A stretch of 64,000 nucleotides of DNA from Alcanivorax sp. DG881 (GCF_000155615.1 NZ_DS989915.1:3717503-3781502); one strand, 5' to 3'; positions 51,304 through 61,307 are shown, counted from the stretch's first letter. Numbers and translations: made by a program. The notes: generated by a model not told the origin, from the sequence alone.

Positions 51304-53946
51304 ATGGCAAACTACGAGCATAACCGTTTTCAGGGCAGGCGGATGGAAAAGCCATCACATAATGTGTCGCCAGGCAGATCGCGGTCAGCGCCGGGTTTGC
51401 CGGTTGTGGGCCTGCGAACCAGTGCGGCCATGCTGTTGCTGTTTGCGCTAATCACCGTGCCGTTCGCCATCGCATCGGTGCTTCTGATTCAACACCGCCT
51501 GGGTATGCTCGATACCTACGATACCATGCGTGAAGACGTGCGCCTGTTCGATGAGGGGTTGGCCGCATTCCCGCCGCTAAATGACATGCGCGATCTGGCC
51601 CCGGCGGCAATTCATACCCAGGAGCCGGAAATTGTCTCCCGTTTTGAGCTCAGCCGCTCCCGTGCCGGCAGCCGTTTGCTGGCCTTCCTGCAGCTTGTCC
51701 GGCAACGCGATATTTCGGGGCTGAATGATCAGGGCGGCTTGCTGAACGAAGCCTGGCGCGACCTGACGGTGAAAACCGGTATTCCCCTGGAGGATGTGGT
51801 CGGCCCCTTCGATAACGTCAACCAGATTACCCAGCGGTTGAGCAATGCCTTGTCCACGGTGCTGTTTGTCTCGGATCTGTCGATTGGTGAGGGGCTGGAA
51901 CCCAATGAGGTGCTGTCCCTGCCGCTGGGCTCATTTCGTCAGGCCCAGGAAGACATTGGCCTGATTCGGGCGCTGGCCCTGTATGTGAGCCTGCGTGGTG
52001 GTTATCTGGGGGACAATGATGCCCGGCGCCTGGAGAATGCCTGGCAGCGATTGCAGCATCAGATGAGCATCATCGACAGCGAAATCAAGGCGCTGGTAGC
52101 CCGTACCGGTGCCATTGAGTTGCAGCAGCAGTGGCGGTTGGTGCAGGGCGGCTTGCTGTCGTTTCTGGAGTGGTCCGAACGTGAGTTGATTCTGGCACCG
52201 CGGATTCAGGTGTCCTGGGAAGGTGCCTACGACCGCAGCCGCAATGCCATGAAATCACTGGACGGGCTGTCTGCCACGTTGATTTCACTGGCGGACCAGT
52301 TGCTCAGCAATGCTCGCCAGGAGAAGGCCCGGGCCACGGTCTGGATGATGCTGGGGATTGTGTTGTTGTATGTGCTGGTGCTGGGGCTGGCGTTGTGGGT
52401 GTACCGGGCCAATTCCCGGGCGATCAATGCCCGTGCCGAGAGCCAGGCGAAGGGCCTGTTCCTGGCCCGCATGAGTCACGAAATCCGGACGCCACTGAAC
52501 GGTGTGATCGGCCTGGCGGAATTGTTGCGCGAGACCGACCCGTCGCCACGGCAGCAGGAATATATCAGCCTGATTGATAGCGCTGGCCGAACCCTGACGG
52601 CGCTGATCAACGACGTGCTGGATTTTGCCAAAATTGAAGCCGGCAAACTGGAGTTGGTCGAAGAGCGCTTTGATCTGCCGACGCTGCTGGCGGAATGTGT
52701 GCAGATGTTCAATTTGCCGGCCAGTGATAACGGTACCCTGGTGATTCTGGATGTGGATCCGCACACCCCGTCGGATGTGGTGGGGGATGCGATCCGGCTG
52801 CGCCAGATCCTCATCAACCTGATTGGCAATGCAGTGAAATTCACCCGCAATGGGCGGGTTGTACTGTCGCTGGTGTGCCGTCGTCACGGCGGTGAAGTGC
52901 CGCTGTTCACCTTTGCGGTGACCGATACCGGCATTGGCTTGACCCAGGACGAGCAAACGCAACTTTTCCAGCGTTTTACCCAGGCATCTGCCAATACCGC
53001 CCGCCGTTATGGTGGTACCGGGCTGGGGCTGTCCATCAGCCGGGAACTGGTGGGGCTGATGGGCGGTGAGATTCATGTGCACAGTGCCCCGGGGCTGGGT
53101 TCCCGGTTCAGTTTCAGTATCCAGATGGCCAGCGAGCAGGATGAAATTCCGATGATGGCCGAGCTGCCGCCAGCCAGTTGGCTTTGGGATGTGCAGGGAA
53201 GCCTGGAGGATTGGCTGGTCGATGACCCACGTTTTGAAACCGTGAAAGTGGTGGAAAACACCGGGCAACTGGCGGAAGCGAACGGGGAAATCCGCAGTGG
53301 CGTTTTGCTGATCAATGGCCTGCCGGAACAGGCGCTGCTCGATGAAGCGTTGCAGATGGTGCGTCTGAACCCGGCCCGTATCCAGGTCTTGGTGTTGATT
53401 GGCATGCGTTGTGACACGCCGGACTGGTTACCCAGGGAGGTGCGTGTGCTGCGCCGCTCGGTGGTCACGGTCAATGATCTTCAGCAGTTACTGGGAAGCT
53501 ATGTGCCGGGGGCAATCCCGATTGTCACCGAGCCGGTGGCAGTGGAATCCATTTCCAGCCTGCGTGTTTTGATTGTGGAAGATAACCCGGTCAATCAGAT
53601 GGTCACCAAAGGCTATCTGGAGCGGCTGGGCATTGCGCACATCATCGTCGCGGAAGATGGCCAGCAGGGGGTCGACTGTTTTGACGCTGAGGATGGGGAG
53701 CTGGACCTGGTGTTGATGGATCTGGACATGCCGGTGATGGACGGGTTTACCAGTGCCCATCATATCCGCGAATTGGAGGCGCAGCATGGCTGGGCACCCT
53801 GTCAGGTATTGGCGCTCAGTGCCCATGCCATTAGCGAGCAGGGAGGCCGGGTTTCCAGGGCGGGGATGAACGGGCAGTTGATCAAGCCCCTGTCTCTGGC
53901 GGCCATGAAGCAGGCGCTTTCCCAGTATCTGGGCGTTACGGCATAA
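51304..53946 (+). CDS. Membrane hybrid sensor histidine kinase with receiver domain
   Basis: 880 residues. Two membrane helices (about 41-62 and 347-367) bracket a 280-residue periplasmic helical sensor region of TorS-like character. Then HisKA with H392 (MSHEIRTPLNGVIGLAELL), HATPase (NLIGNAVKFT, DTGIGLT, GGTGLGLSISREL), a degenerate receiver-like segment (about 620-730) lacking the acidic pocket, and a full receiver with D806 (LVLMDLDMPVMDGF) and the conserved Lys in LIKPLS. No HPt domain is present, so a separate HPt protein is expected. The stimulus is unknown. Alternative start ATG 51343. Confidence 0.9.
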   Translation: MANYEHNRFQGRRMEKPSHNVSPGRSRSAPGLPVVGLRTSAAMLLLFALITVPFAIASVLLIQHRLGMLDTYDTMREDVRLFDEGLAAFPPLNDMRDLAPAAIHTQEPEIVSRFELSRSRAGSRLLAFLQLVRQRDISGLNDQGGLLNEAWRDLTVKTGIPLEDVVGPFDNVNQITQRLSNALSTVLFVSDLSIGEGLEPNEVLSLPLGSFRQAQEDIGLIRALALYVSLRGGYLGDNDARRLENAWQRLQHQMSIIDSEIKALVARTGAIELQQQWRLVQGGLLSFLEWSERELILAPRIQVSWEGAYDRSRNAMKSLDGLSATLISLADQLLSNARQEKARATVWMMLGIVLLYVLVLGLALWVYRANSRAINARAESQAKGLFLARMSHEIRTPLNGVIGLAELLRETDPSPRQQEYISLIDSAGRTLTALINDVLDFAKIEAGKLELVEERFDLPTLLAECVQMFNLPASDNGTLVILDVDPHTPSDVVGDAIRLRQILINLIGNAVKFTRNGRVVLSLVCRRHGGEVPLFTFAVTDTGIGLTQDEQTQLFQRFTQASANTARRYGGTGLGLSISRELVGLMGGEIHVHSAPGLGSRFSFSIQMASEQDEIPMMAELPPASWLWDVQGSLEDWLVDDPRFETVKVVENTGQLAEANGEIRSGVLLINGLPEQALLDEALQMVRLNPARIQVLVLIGMRCDTPDWLPREVRVLRRSVVTVNDLQQLLGSYVPGAIPIVTEPVAVESISSLRVLIVEDNPVNQMVTKGYLERLGIAHIIVAEDGQQGVDCFDAEDGELDLVLMDLDMPVMDGFTSAHHIRELEAQHGWAPCQVLALSAHAISEQGGRVSRAGMNGQLIKPLSLAAMKQALSQYLGVTA

Positions 53947-54238
53947 GGTAGACCAAGGTGTCCTGCATGGCCGGCGGTAGCAGCGGCGCAGACCACACCA
54001 GCGCCATCAGGCTTGCCAGAATCGCGCCCTCAATACGCCAGGCCCGGTGACGGCGTATGGCGTGAAACAGGCAGGCGACGACTGCCAACCCAAGGCCACT
54101 GAAAAAACTGGCCATGCTGACCAGCTGCCATTGAACATCATTGAATGTCAGGCCGATGCCGCAGGCGGTGAGTGCTGCAGCGCAAACGGTGAGGGATGAA
54201 AATGACGAGTGATGGTGAGTGGCTGGCATGTTCAACAT
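53936..54238 (-). CDS. Small hypothetical membrane protein
   Basis: 100 residues from ATG 54238 (an upstream in-frame extension to 54322 is possible). Three hydrophobic segments (LTVCAAALTACGIGLTF; VSMASFFSGLGLAVVACLF; ILASLMALVWSAPLL) separated by a basic loop HAIRRHRAWR. I do not recognise the family. Its 3' end overlaps the convergent kinase gene by 11 bases. The ribosome site is weak, so it is supported by hydrophobic pattern only. Confidence 0.5.
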   Translation of the reverse strand: MLNMPATHHHSSFSSLTVCAAALTACGIGLTFNDVQWQLVSMASFFSGLGLAVVACLFHAIRRHRAWRIEGAILASLMALVWSAPLLPPAMQDTLVYLMP

Positions 54239-54404
54239 CCGAAAGGTAATCCCCGTGGTAACGGATGGTGCAAGCAAGCACCGTGCCGAAACCTGTCCTT
54301 TGTTCATCTGAAGGCTAAGCATTATTTATGAAACCTGTGTGAATGTCCTCAGCGCATCAGGTTAATGTTTGTCTTTTTTCTACCCCATTAATGATTAAAA
54401 ATGG

Positions 54405-54434
54405 TTAACATATGTACGCATTAGTTCGTATAAT
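54405..54434 (+). promoter_or_regulatory. Sigma-70 promoter, TTAACA-N18-TATAAT
   Basis: TTAACA (54405-54410) and a consensus TATAAT (54429-54434) with an 18-base spacer, about 88 bases before the small secreted protein gene. Confidence 0.65.
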
Positions 54435-54521
54435 GCCCGCCGCAATACCGGCAATCGTGATTTATTGATTTCTTGCTGTGCAAGCCAATGGGGGCTGGCA
54501 ACAGAGAGAAATGGGGGAAAT

Positions 54522-54968
54522 ATGCGTATTTTTGCAATTATTCTGACTCTTTCCGCTGTGCTGCCCGCCCAGGCCCAGTTGAATCCGGGGATGGAGGGCC
54601 GGCTGTGCCAGGCGGCGTCCCAGGACAGTGCTTTTGGCGCGCTGGTGGATCAGTTGATTGAAACCGGAGAAGTGCAAATGACGGCCGGTGAGTCCCTGCT
54701 TTCCATCGATTGTCAGGATGGGCAGACCGTACTTACCCATATGGTCAAAGGTCGTCACGCGGAAAATCTGGAATATGCGGTGATTGATATGGGTCTGAGC
54801 CTGTCAGCGTCCCAGGTGAGTCTGGACGGCCAGACGGTGAGTCTGGGGGATGCCCTGGCGCGTCTTGGTGCTGACAGCGATGCCGCCACCCGGGACTTTG
54901 TAGATAGCTACCTGGATGATCTGGCCGACGAAGACTTCAATCCCAACTTGCGGGTCAGCCTGAAGTAA
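54522..54968 (+). CDS. Small exported protein of unknown function
   Basis: 148 residues. Start at ATG 54522 with GGGGGA upstream; signal peptide [18 protein letters not shown]. The mature part has two cysteines (GRLCQAA and SIDCQDG) placed to form one disulfide, and acidic helices at the end ([14 protein letters not shown]). The spacing of LC...CxG...L with helical repeats faintly recalls DUF3718 proteins, but the match is not firm. It has its own consensus promoter, so it may be well expressed. Location: periplasm. Confidence 0.75.
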   Translation: MRIFAIILTLSAVLPAQAQLNPGMEGRLCQAASQDSAFGALVDQLIETGEVQMTAGESLLSIDCQDGQTVLTHMVKGRHAENLEYAVIDMGLSLSASQVSLDGQTVSLGDALARLGADSDAATRDFVDSYLDDLADEDFNPNLRVSLK

Positions 54969-55083
54969 TCATCGTTCCTGTCGCCCCGCGTTTCCTGTTT
55001 TTTCAGACGGCTGCATTCGCAGCCGTTTCTCCCCGGCTCCACACACCGCTATAATCGGCCCGCAGACGAATACCGGGGCCTCT

Positions 55084-55815
55084 ATGTCAGACCAGCATGA
55101 TCGCATTTACGCCACGTCCCACCAGCAGGTGGCGCGTTTTTCCTTCGACGATACGGTAGTGCGGGTTTTCCCCGACATGATTCGTCGTTCGGTGCCCGGT
55201 TACCCCACCATTATCGATATGATCGGGGTGCTGGCGGCCCGTTATGCCCAGCCCGATACCTGCCTGTACGACCTGGGCTGTTCCCTGGGGGCGGCGGCCA
55301 CGGCCATGGCGTCGCTGACGGAAGAAAGCGGTAACCCGATTGTGGCGGTGGATAATTCCCGCGCCATGATTGAGCAGGCTGCCACTTTGCTGGCAGACGC
55401 CGGGCAGGCCCACCGGGTGACACTGGAAGAGGGCGATGTGGCCGAGATGGCATTCGCGCCTTGTTCCATGGCGGTGCTTAATTTCACGTTGCAGTTCATT
55501 GCCCCGCAAAAACGTGACGCCCTGATTCAGCGACTGGCGGAGGCCACGGTGCCCGGCGGCATTCTGGTGTTGTCGGAAAAAATCCGCTTTGCCAATGAGG
55601 CCGAAAATGCCTTGCAGACCGAACTGCACCATGCCTTCAAACGCAATAACGGTTATTCCGATCTGGAAATCAGCCAGAAGCGTACCGCGCTGGAAAATGT
55701 GTTGATCCCGGAGACCCTGGCCGATCATGAGGCGCGCCTGAAAAAGGCGGGCTACCGGCATATTCATGTCTGGTTCCGTTGTTTTAATTTCATCTCTCTA
55801 CTGGCCGTACGCTGA
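55084..55815 (+). CDS. cmoA: Carboxy-SAM synthase CmoA
   Basis: 243 residues. Makes carboxy-S-adenosyl-methionine from SAM and prephenate for wobble uridine modification (cmo5U34). Seen: [29 protein letters not shown] motif [39 protein letters not shown] and [19 protein letters not shown], all characteristic of CmoA. Its stop overlaps the cmoB start by one base (TGATG), so the two enzymes of the pathway are translated together. Confidence 0.96.
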   Translation: MSDQHDRIYATSHQQVARFSFDDTVVRVFPDMIRRSVPGYPTIIDMIGVLAARYAQPDTCLYDLGCSLGAAATAMASLTEESGNPIVAVDNSRAMIEQAATLLADAGQAHRVTLEEGDVAEMAFAPCSMAVLNFTLQFIAPQKRDALIQRLAEATVPGGILVLSEKIRFANEAENALQTELHHAFKRNNGYSDLEISQKRTALENVLIPETLADHEARLKKAGYRHIHVWFRCFNFISLLAVR

Positions 55816-56783
55816 TGCTTACCGATTACCTTCAGGCCTGTGAACGCGGGCTTGCGCCCCTGTTTGCTCCGCAACCCTTGTCCGCCGTGATGACGCTGTC
55901 CCGGGAGCGTCTGGTCGACCGTCCCCACGGGGATTTGCCCCGTTGGCTGGCGGCACTGGAGGCGTTGCCGGCGGGGCCTGCCGAGTGCGCCCTGGACCAG
56001 GACACGCTGACCATTGGTGGGGCCGGTGAGCAAGACCAGGAGACGGTGAAACAGGCGTTGCAGGGGTTGATTCCCTGGCGCAAGGGCCCGTTTGCGTTCT
56101 TCGGCGTGCCGGTGGAGACGGAATGGCGCTCGGACTGGAAGTGGCAACGGGTGGCGCCGCATTTGTCACCGTTGGCGGGGCGGCGGATTCTCGATGTTGG
56201 CTGTGGTAGCGGTTACCACTGCTGGCGCATGGCGGCCGCCGGCGCCAGTGCGGTCGTGGGGATTGATCCGACCATTCTGTTCCTGGTGCAGTACCTGGCA
56301 GTGCGCCGCTTTGCCCCTGAGTTGCCCGTGTGGTTCCTGCCCCTGCGCATGGAAGAGCTGCCGGCAGAAGGGGGGCAGTTTGATACGGTGTTTTCCATGG
56401 GCGTGTTGTACCACCGGCGTTCACCGCTGGATCACTTGCTGGAATTAAAAGGCGCGTTATGCGCCGGCGGCGAGCTGGTGCTGGAAACCCTGGTGGTGGA
56501 GGGTGACGAGCGCACCGTGTTGATGCCGGAAGATCGCTACGCGGTCATGCGCAATGTCTTTTTCCTGCCTTCGGTGGCCATGCTCACCCGCTGGCTGGAA
56601 CGGTGTGGTTTTGTGGATGTGCGATGTGTGGATGAAAGCAACACCACGGTGCAAGAGCAGCGATCCACGGACTGGATGCGTTTCCAGTCGCTCCCGGATT
56701 TTCTGGATCCGGACGACCACCGCCTTACCCGTGAAGGTTATCCGGCCCCTCGCCGTGCGGTGTTGGTTGCCCGAAAGCCGTAA
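55815..56783 (+). CDS. cmoB: tRNA U34 carboxymethyltransferase CmoB
   Basis: 322 residues. Transfers the carboxymethyl group from carboxy-SAM to 5-hydroxyuridine at tRNA position 34. Seen: [25 protein letters not shown] segment (about 85-105), [13 protein letters not shown] motif [27 protein letters not shown] and [14 protein letters not shown]. The coupled cmoA-cmoB order is standard. Its last 46 bases overlap the convergent GGDEF-like gene. Confidence 0.96.
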   Translation: MLTDYLQACERGLAPLFAPQPLSAVMTLSRERLVDRPHGDLPRWLAALEALPAGPAECALDQDTLTIGGAGEQDQETVKQALQGLIPWRKGPFAFFGVPVETEWRSDWKWQRVAPHLSPLAGRRILDVGCGSGYHCWRMAAAGASAVVGIDPTILFLVQYLAVRRFAPELPVWFLPLRMEELPAEGGQFDTVFSMGVLYHRRSPLDHLLELKGALCAGGELVLETLVVEGDERTVLMPEDRYAVMRNVFFLPSVAMLTRWLERCGFVDVRCVDESNTTVQEQRSTDWMRFQSLPDFLDPDDHRLTREGYPAPRRAVLVARKP

Positions 56784-57496
56784 GGTTTGGCCGTCGATGT
56801 CGTGCGCGTGGAGGCGTCGAGCAGGTGATCCACCAACTCCAGGCGCGCGCTTTCATCCAGTGCATTGATGAAGGGGGTCAGGGTGTCGAGCAAGCCATCT
56901 TTGCGGGCCTGCGCCAGTAACGCATCGCTAAGCGCCTGGGGCTGGTTTGCTTCATTTTGTTGTGTGTCTTCCTGAGCCTGGGCCTGCTGGCTTTGTTGCC
57001 TCTGCGCCTGGGGGGAGAGGATGCGCTGGCCGCGCTCCGCGGGTTGGCGCAACAGCTTCAGGGTATCGTTGACCAGTCGCCCGGTGCCTTCATCGTCAGC
57101 GCCGCTGTGCACATGAACGGCAATACGCACGTTCAGCGTGACGCGAAATTCATCAATCCTGAATTCGTGCTGGTTTAGCCAGTCCAGTAGTCGCCCGGCG
57201 GCGATGTCCGCGCCGTCTGCATGGGTGCCGGGCAGGGCCAGAAACACCACCTGATTGCTGCGCGTGGTAACCAGGATATCTTCACAGCGTTTGCGGTTAT
57301 TCAGCTGTTGGCAGAATTGTGCGAACAGTGGGGCAATGTAATGCTCACCAATTTCAGCCTGCAGGGTTTTCAGTTCCTGCAGGTCGATGGCAAGGAGTGC
57401 GAAGGGTTGTTTGTGTCGCCGGCAAAACGATAACGCCTGTTGCAAAACATGTTGGCTATGGCTTTCTGCACGTTGCGGGCTTGTCACGGCAGTCAT
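56738..57496 (-). CDS. Degenerate GGDEF-domain protein
   Basis: 252 residues from ATG 57496 (GAGGTG upstream). The N-terminal domain (about 15-140) has GGDEF-fold landmarks: [21 protein letters not shown] (the DLD.FK..N...GH strand), and [21 protein letters not shown] where the catalytic GG(D/E)EF should stand; it reads RSNQVVF, so no cyclase activity is expected. A Q/A-rich linker (about 165-190) leads to a helical C-terminus. It may bind nucleotide or a partner. The 3' end overlaps cmoB by 46 bases on the other strand. Confidence 0.65.
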   Translation of the reverse strand: MTAVTSPQRAESHSQHVLQQALSFCRRHKQPFALLAIDLQELKTLQAEIGEHYIAPLFAQFCQQLNNRKRCEDILVTTRSNQVVFLALPGTHADGADIAAGRLLDWLNQHEFRIDEFRVTLNVRIAVHVHSGADDEGTGRLVNDTLKLLRQPAERGQRILSPQAQRQQSQQAQAQEDTQQNEANQPQALSDALLAQARKDGLLDTLTPFINALDESARLELVDHLLDASTRTTSTAKPYGFRATNTARRGAG

Positions 57497-57692
57497 TGGC
57501 ACCTCGGGACCAGAGATTATGATGGCATCCTGCTCATGTTCTAGGCTTCCATTCCCGCTGACATAACTTTAGCGGGTTCACGGCTGTCCGGCATCGGGTG
57601 CATACTCTATTTAACAACAATGTCGGTCACTGTTACGCAAACAGTTGCCAGCAAGCGTGGCCCGGAACGGGTTTCACTCAGAGGGATCAATC

Positions 57693-58013
57693 ATGTCGGT
57701 TACCTGGATTGTCGCGTCGGCGTTGCTCAGCTCCCTGTTCACCCTGCTGGCTGTCGGGGTGTGGGCACATTTCTATTTTCAGCCCCGTTTGCGTGACAGC
57801 CTGCAACGGGAACTGGATGAGCAGGTGGAGAAGGCCGCACAAGTGCTTTCGGACCGGGTAGAAGAAGGGGTTCGCCGGGGCCTGGTGGAAGGGGTGCGTA
57901 ATTTGCCCTCCAAGGAATTACTGGAAGGCGCGAGCCGCAACCTGGCGCGCACCAGTGCCGAGATGGTAGGTGAGCGTCTTGGACAAATCTTCGGGCGCAA
58001 AGACAAGCCCTGA
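57693..58013 (+). CDS. Small single-pass membrane protein, paralog of 60283-60603
   Basis: 106 residues from ATG 57693 (GAGGGA upstream). One N-terminal membrane helix (VASALLSSLFTLLAVGVWAHF), then YFQPRLRDSL and an amphipathic helical tail with heptads (ELDEQVEKAAQVLSDRVEEGVRRGLVEG) ending in a basic patch. The same plan and similar residues (SSLxTLxxxG, HFxxxPR, EExxxxLxER) occur in the protein encoded right after the DUF445 gene. No family name recognised; probably a membrane-tethered coiled coil. Confidence 0.75.
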   Translation: MSVTWIVASALLSSLFTLLAVGVWAHFYFQPRLRDSLQRELDEQVEKAAQVLSDRVEEGVRRGLVEGVRNLPSKELLEGASRNLARTSAEMVGERLGQIFGRKDKP

Positions 58014-58076
58014 CTTTGGCCCGGTTTGCCGGTTCCGGGTTATAGCGTCAGGCGTGGTGCCTCCAGCATCGGGCTT

Positions 58077-58829
58077 TTATTGAAGCCGTTTTGGCAATAA
58101 ACGAATCACCAGGCAGGCGATGCCCAGGCTGAGCATGGCCAGGGACAGGAAGTCCTGTTGTAGCGCATGCCAGGTGGTTTCCCAGAGATCGGATGCCTTC
58201 ATCAGTGATAGCAGAATCAGCAGCATGCCTGTGAGGGTAAAGAACTGGTCCAGTTTACGCGCGCGCTGAAATTCGCCGCGCAGTTGCCGCAGCTCATCAA
58301 GGATGTCTTCCTGCAACAATTGTTGTTGCGCCATCTGCTCAGCCAGCTGGCCCACTTGCCGGGGCAGGGTGGCCAGCTGTTCCAGCCAGACCGGATCTTC
58401 CCGGCGCAGCAGTGCCAGCAGCTCCTTGAGCCGTACGTGGTCGTCCAGCCAGTTACGGATCAATGGCCAGAGGCTGAACTGGTTGATCAGCTCGGCCAGT
58501 TGGGCCACATGAGCGTCGCTACCGGTGATGCGTAATGATTCGTGGTCTTCCAGTGGTTCGCTGGCAAACAACCAGTGGACCATGCCGCCCAGAGGGCCGC
58601 GAACCCGGATGTCCACATTGCCTTCGTAGTCGGTCAGCAGCTCGACGCCGTCTTCATAAATCAGCACGTACAGGACCGAACGCGGGCGTTCGGCACGGAT
58701 GCGCACCACGGTTCCATGGAGGGCGGCGAGGCGTTCTCGTCCTTGTTGTGTCCCTGTCAGGGCCTGGTTAAGGGCACTTTCCAGGCCCCCGAGCACGATA
58801 AGCTGGGGGAAACTACCGGTTTCAGGCAT
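58077..58829 (-). CDS. SCP2-domain protein with C-terminal membrane helices, UbiJ-like
   Basis: 250 residues. The N-terminal half (about 8-110) resembles the SCP2 lipid-binding domain of UbiJ: LGGLESALNQALTGTQQGRERLAALHGTVV-type start, then LYVLIYEDGVELLTDYEGNVDIRVRG and LRITGSDAHVAQLAELI. A coiled coil (about 150-190) and two membrane helices (FFTLTGMLLILLSLM; LSLAMLSLGIACLVIRLL) follow. True UbiJ lies between ubiE and ubiB and lacks such helices here, so this is a relative, possibly binding a lipid or quinone at the membrane. Confidence 0.6.
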   Translation of the reverse strand: MPETGSFPQLIVLGGLESALNQALTGTQQGRERLAALHGTVVRIRAERPRSVLYVLIYEDGVELLTDYEGNVDIRVRGPLGGMVHWLFASEPLEDHESLRITGSDAHVAQLAELINQFSLWPLIRNWLDDHVRLKELLALLRREDPVWLEQLATLPRQVGQLAEQMAQQQLLQEDILDELRQLRGEFQRARKLDQFFTLTGMLLILLSLMKASDLWETTWHALQQDFLSLAMLSLGIACLVIRLLPKRLQ

Positions 58830-59061
58830 GGTGGCAGCGCGGTCCTGTCTTTATGTTGGGCCGAAGTGATGTTTTCGGTCCCGTTTTGTTGCCAAAAATT
58901 ACGCGATGTCGCTTATATTTGGCATGACGGCTCCCTATACTATGCATTTTCATAATTAAACAACATTGGCTTTTTTGACTTGGATAGGTGTACACGGGAC
59001 CTGTTCGCCTTGGCACTGTCACGTTACAGTGCACCAGCCCTTGGAGGGGAGTTGTTTTTAA

Positions 59062-60282
59062 ATGCTGGAATCTTTGCTTGCGTACCCGGATTTCTGGAAG
59101 TACGTCAGTATTCCGTTCATCGCTGGTGCCGTCGGTTGGACAACCAACTGGATGGCCGTGCAGATGACATTCTATCCCCTGGAATTTCTGGGCATCCGCC
59201 CTTTTTTCGGCTGGCAGGGCATCATCCCCTCCAAGGTCGAAAAGATGGCGGGTATCGTGGTAGACAAGGCGCTCTCGAAGCTGGGCAGCCTGGACGAGTT
59301 CTTCCGCGAAATGGAACCGGAAAAAATCTCTGCCCACCTCACCCGCACCATTCAGGTTCGTATCGAAGAATACACCGACGAAGTCATGACCGAGCGCAAT
59401 GCGGTGCTGTGGGAAAACCTGCCGCTGTTGGTGCGCAAGCGGGTCTATAGCCGTGCCCGCCGGGCCATTCCGGCCGTCATGGACAACGTGGTTGACGATA
59501 TCAGCCGTAATCTGGACAGCCTGGTGGACATGAAGCACATGGTTGTCACCCAGATGAGCGAAGACAAGCAGCTCATGGTCCAGATGTTTCGTGAAGTGGG
59601 CGACCCCGAATTCCGCTTTGTGACCAACTCCGGTTTGTATTTTGGTTTCCTGTTCGGCTTGATCCAGGTTCCTGTCTTTATCTTTATGCCGGAAAACTGG
59701 GTGTTGCCGCTGTTCGGTTTTATTGTCGGGATTGCTACCAACTGGCTGGCACTGAACCTGATTTTCCGTCCACTCAATCCCATCAAGGTTGGGCCATTCC
59801 GGATTCAGGGGCTATTCCTGAAACGTCAGAAGGATGTGGCGGAATCCTTTGCCCGCCTGTCCACGGATCAGGTTATTACCCTGCGCAATATTATGTATCA
59901 GGTGGTGAATGGGCCGCGAGGTGACCGTACCAAAGCGCTGATCAAACGCCATTTGAAACCGCTGTTGAACGGTGGCGTGGTGCGTACGGCAGCCCAGCTT
60001 ACTGTAGGGCCGGAAGGCTACGCTGACCTGAAAAAGGCGGTGGAAGAAAAGGCGGTGGATCTGGCGGTGGAGCCTTTTGAGGACCAGGGCTTCAACAAGG
60101 AGCGCGGACAAATTGTGGAACGGCTCATGTCCGAGCGCATGCAGGCACTGAGCTCCGATGAATTTCAGGATTTGTTGCGCCCGGCCTTTCAGGAAGACGA
60201 ATGGATCCTGATTGTGGTGGGTGGTTTCCTGGGGGCCATGGCCGGTGTTTTCCAGCTAGTGTTTATGTTTGGAGTCAGTTGA
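59062..60282 (+). CDS. DUF445 family membrane protein
   Basis: 406 residues. DUF445 marks: IPFIAGAVGWTTNWMAVQMTFYPLEF at the N-terminus, repeated in the middle as GFIVGIATNWLALNLIFRPLNPI, with QGIIPSKVEKMA and QGLFLKRQKDVAESFA after each. Membrane helices near 12-30, 195-235 and 380-402. The doubled TNW.A motif shows an internal duplication. Bacterial DUF445 proteins have no settled function. Start ATG 59062 after GGAGGGGAG. The next gene starts at the very next base after its stop. Confidence 0.9.
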   Translation: MLESLLAYPDFWKYVSIPFIAGAVGWTTNWMAVQMTFYPLEFLGIRPFFGWQGIIPSKVEKMAGIVVDKALSKLGSLDEFFREMEPEKISAHLTRTIQVRIEEYTDEVMTERNAVLWENLPLLVRKRVYSRARRAIPAVMDNVVDDISRNLDSLVDMKHMVVTQMSEDKQLMVQMFREVGDPEFRFVTNSGLYFGFLFGLIQVPVFIFMPENWVLPLFGFIVGIATNWLALNLIFRPLNPIKVGPFRIQGLFLKRQKDVAESFARLSTDQVITLRNIMYQVVNGPRGDRTKALIKRHLKPLLNGGVVRTAAQLTVGPEGYADLKKAVEEKAVDLAVEPFEDQGFNKERGQIVERLMSERMQALSSDEFQDLLRPAFQEDEWILIVVGGFLGAMAGVFQLVFMFGVS

Positions 60283-60603
60283 ATGCAGGTGCTGCAGATA
60301 GACATGGCCACCCTTGGGTGGTTGTTGTTTGCAGCGGCGGCGGGCTCCTCGCTGCTCACCCTGATTTTGCTGGGTATTATCGGGCATTTCTGGTTGGCTC
60401 CCCGGGTTGAGCGCAAGATAGACCGGCGCCTTGAAGAGGGTGCAGCACAACTTGAAGAACGGTTGCGGCAGCGTTTTCTGGATCTGCTGACCGGCCGCTC
60501 GCGGGACGTTATCCGTGACAGGGCCCGGGATCTGGCCCGTGGTGTCGGTTTGATCAGTGGCCGTCGGCAAGGCGCCAGCGACAAGGATGATACCGGCGAA
60601 TAA
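60283..60603 (+). CDS. Small single-pass membrane protein coupled to DUF445
   Basis: 106 residues. Starts on the base after the DUF445 stop, so translation is coupled. One membrane helix (LLFAAAAGSSLLTLILLGIIGHFW) then LAPRVERKIDRRLEEGAAQLEERLRQRF, an amphipathic basic helix, and a disordered charged end. It has the same length and layout as the protein at 57693-58013; the two look like paralogs around the DUF445 and SCP2 genes. A partner subunit role for DUF445 is inference. Confidence 0.8.
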   Translation: MQVLQIDMATLGWLLFAAAAGSSLLTLILLGIIGHFWLAPRVERKIDRRLEEGAAQLEERLRQRFLDLLTGRSRDVIRDRARDLARGVGLISGRRQGASDKDDTGE

Positions 60604-60805
60604 AGCCTGAATAGTGCAGGCTGTCTGGATTTTGAGCACTTGGCATAACAGGAAGGGATCTCCTGACCAACACTGTTTCATTGTTCGACAATGCGCCGCT
60701 ACCCGGCGTCACTACCCCCCTATAATTCACTCCGCGCGCTGATAATGCTTGTGTGTTGTTTTCCCGCTGCATTCGCTCGTGGAATTGCCTTCGGGAGTTT
60801 GGACC

Positions 60806-61252
60806 ATGTCCGACCAAGAACAGAACCAGAACGAAAAAGACGGGCGTCAAAACCCGCTGAAAGCCCTGAGTGGGGCTTCACGAGATATTCGCAAGTACAC
60901 CCATCAGATCTGGCTTGCCGGTCTGGGCGCCTTTGCTCGCGCCGAAGAAGAGGGCAGCGGCTTTTTTGATGCTCTGGTGGAAGCGGGTCGCGAAGTGGAG
61001 CGGCACACCAAGGACAAAACCGAGTCCCGGGTGGAAGAGATTAAAGAACGGGTTCGCCACCATACCGGCGAGACCATGGATAAAATGGAAAAAGCCTTTG
61101 ATGACCGCTTTAACAAGGCTTTATCCCGTTTAGGCCTGCCCAACAAGCGGGAGGTCGAACAGCTTGAAAAACGGGTGCAGGAATTGACTCAGGCGCTGGA
61201 TCACGCCGAGGAAAAACCTGCCCCGAAACGCCAGACTCGTAAAAAGAGTTAA
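60806..61252 (+). CDS. Phasin family protein (PhaF/PhaI-type)
   Basis: 148 residues from ATG 60806 (GGGAG upstream). Phasin core: LKALSGASRDIRKYTHQIWLAGLGAFARAEEEGSGFFDALVEAG, matching the R-x-I-W-L-A-G-L-G-A-F-A-x-A-x-x-E-G signature of PhaF/PhaI proteins, then a long coiled coil (about 60-135) and a short basic tail (KRQTRKKS). It would coat polyhydroxyalkanoate granules or act as a cytosolic helper; the tail is much shorter than the histone-like tail of true PhaF. No PHA synthase lies in the window. A strong terminator follows. Confidence 0.9.
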   Translation: MSDQEQNQNEKDGRQNPLKALSGASRDIRKYTHQIWLAGLGAFARAEEEGSGFFDALVEAGREVERHTKDKTESRVEEIKERVRHHTGETMDKMEKAFDDRFNKALSRLGLPNKREVEQLEKRVQELTQALDHAEEKPAPKRQTRKKS

Positions 61253-61307
61253 CGGCATTCAAACCGTGTTGTAGCGCACACCGCTAACCCCTTAGTGGTG
61301 TCTTTCA

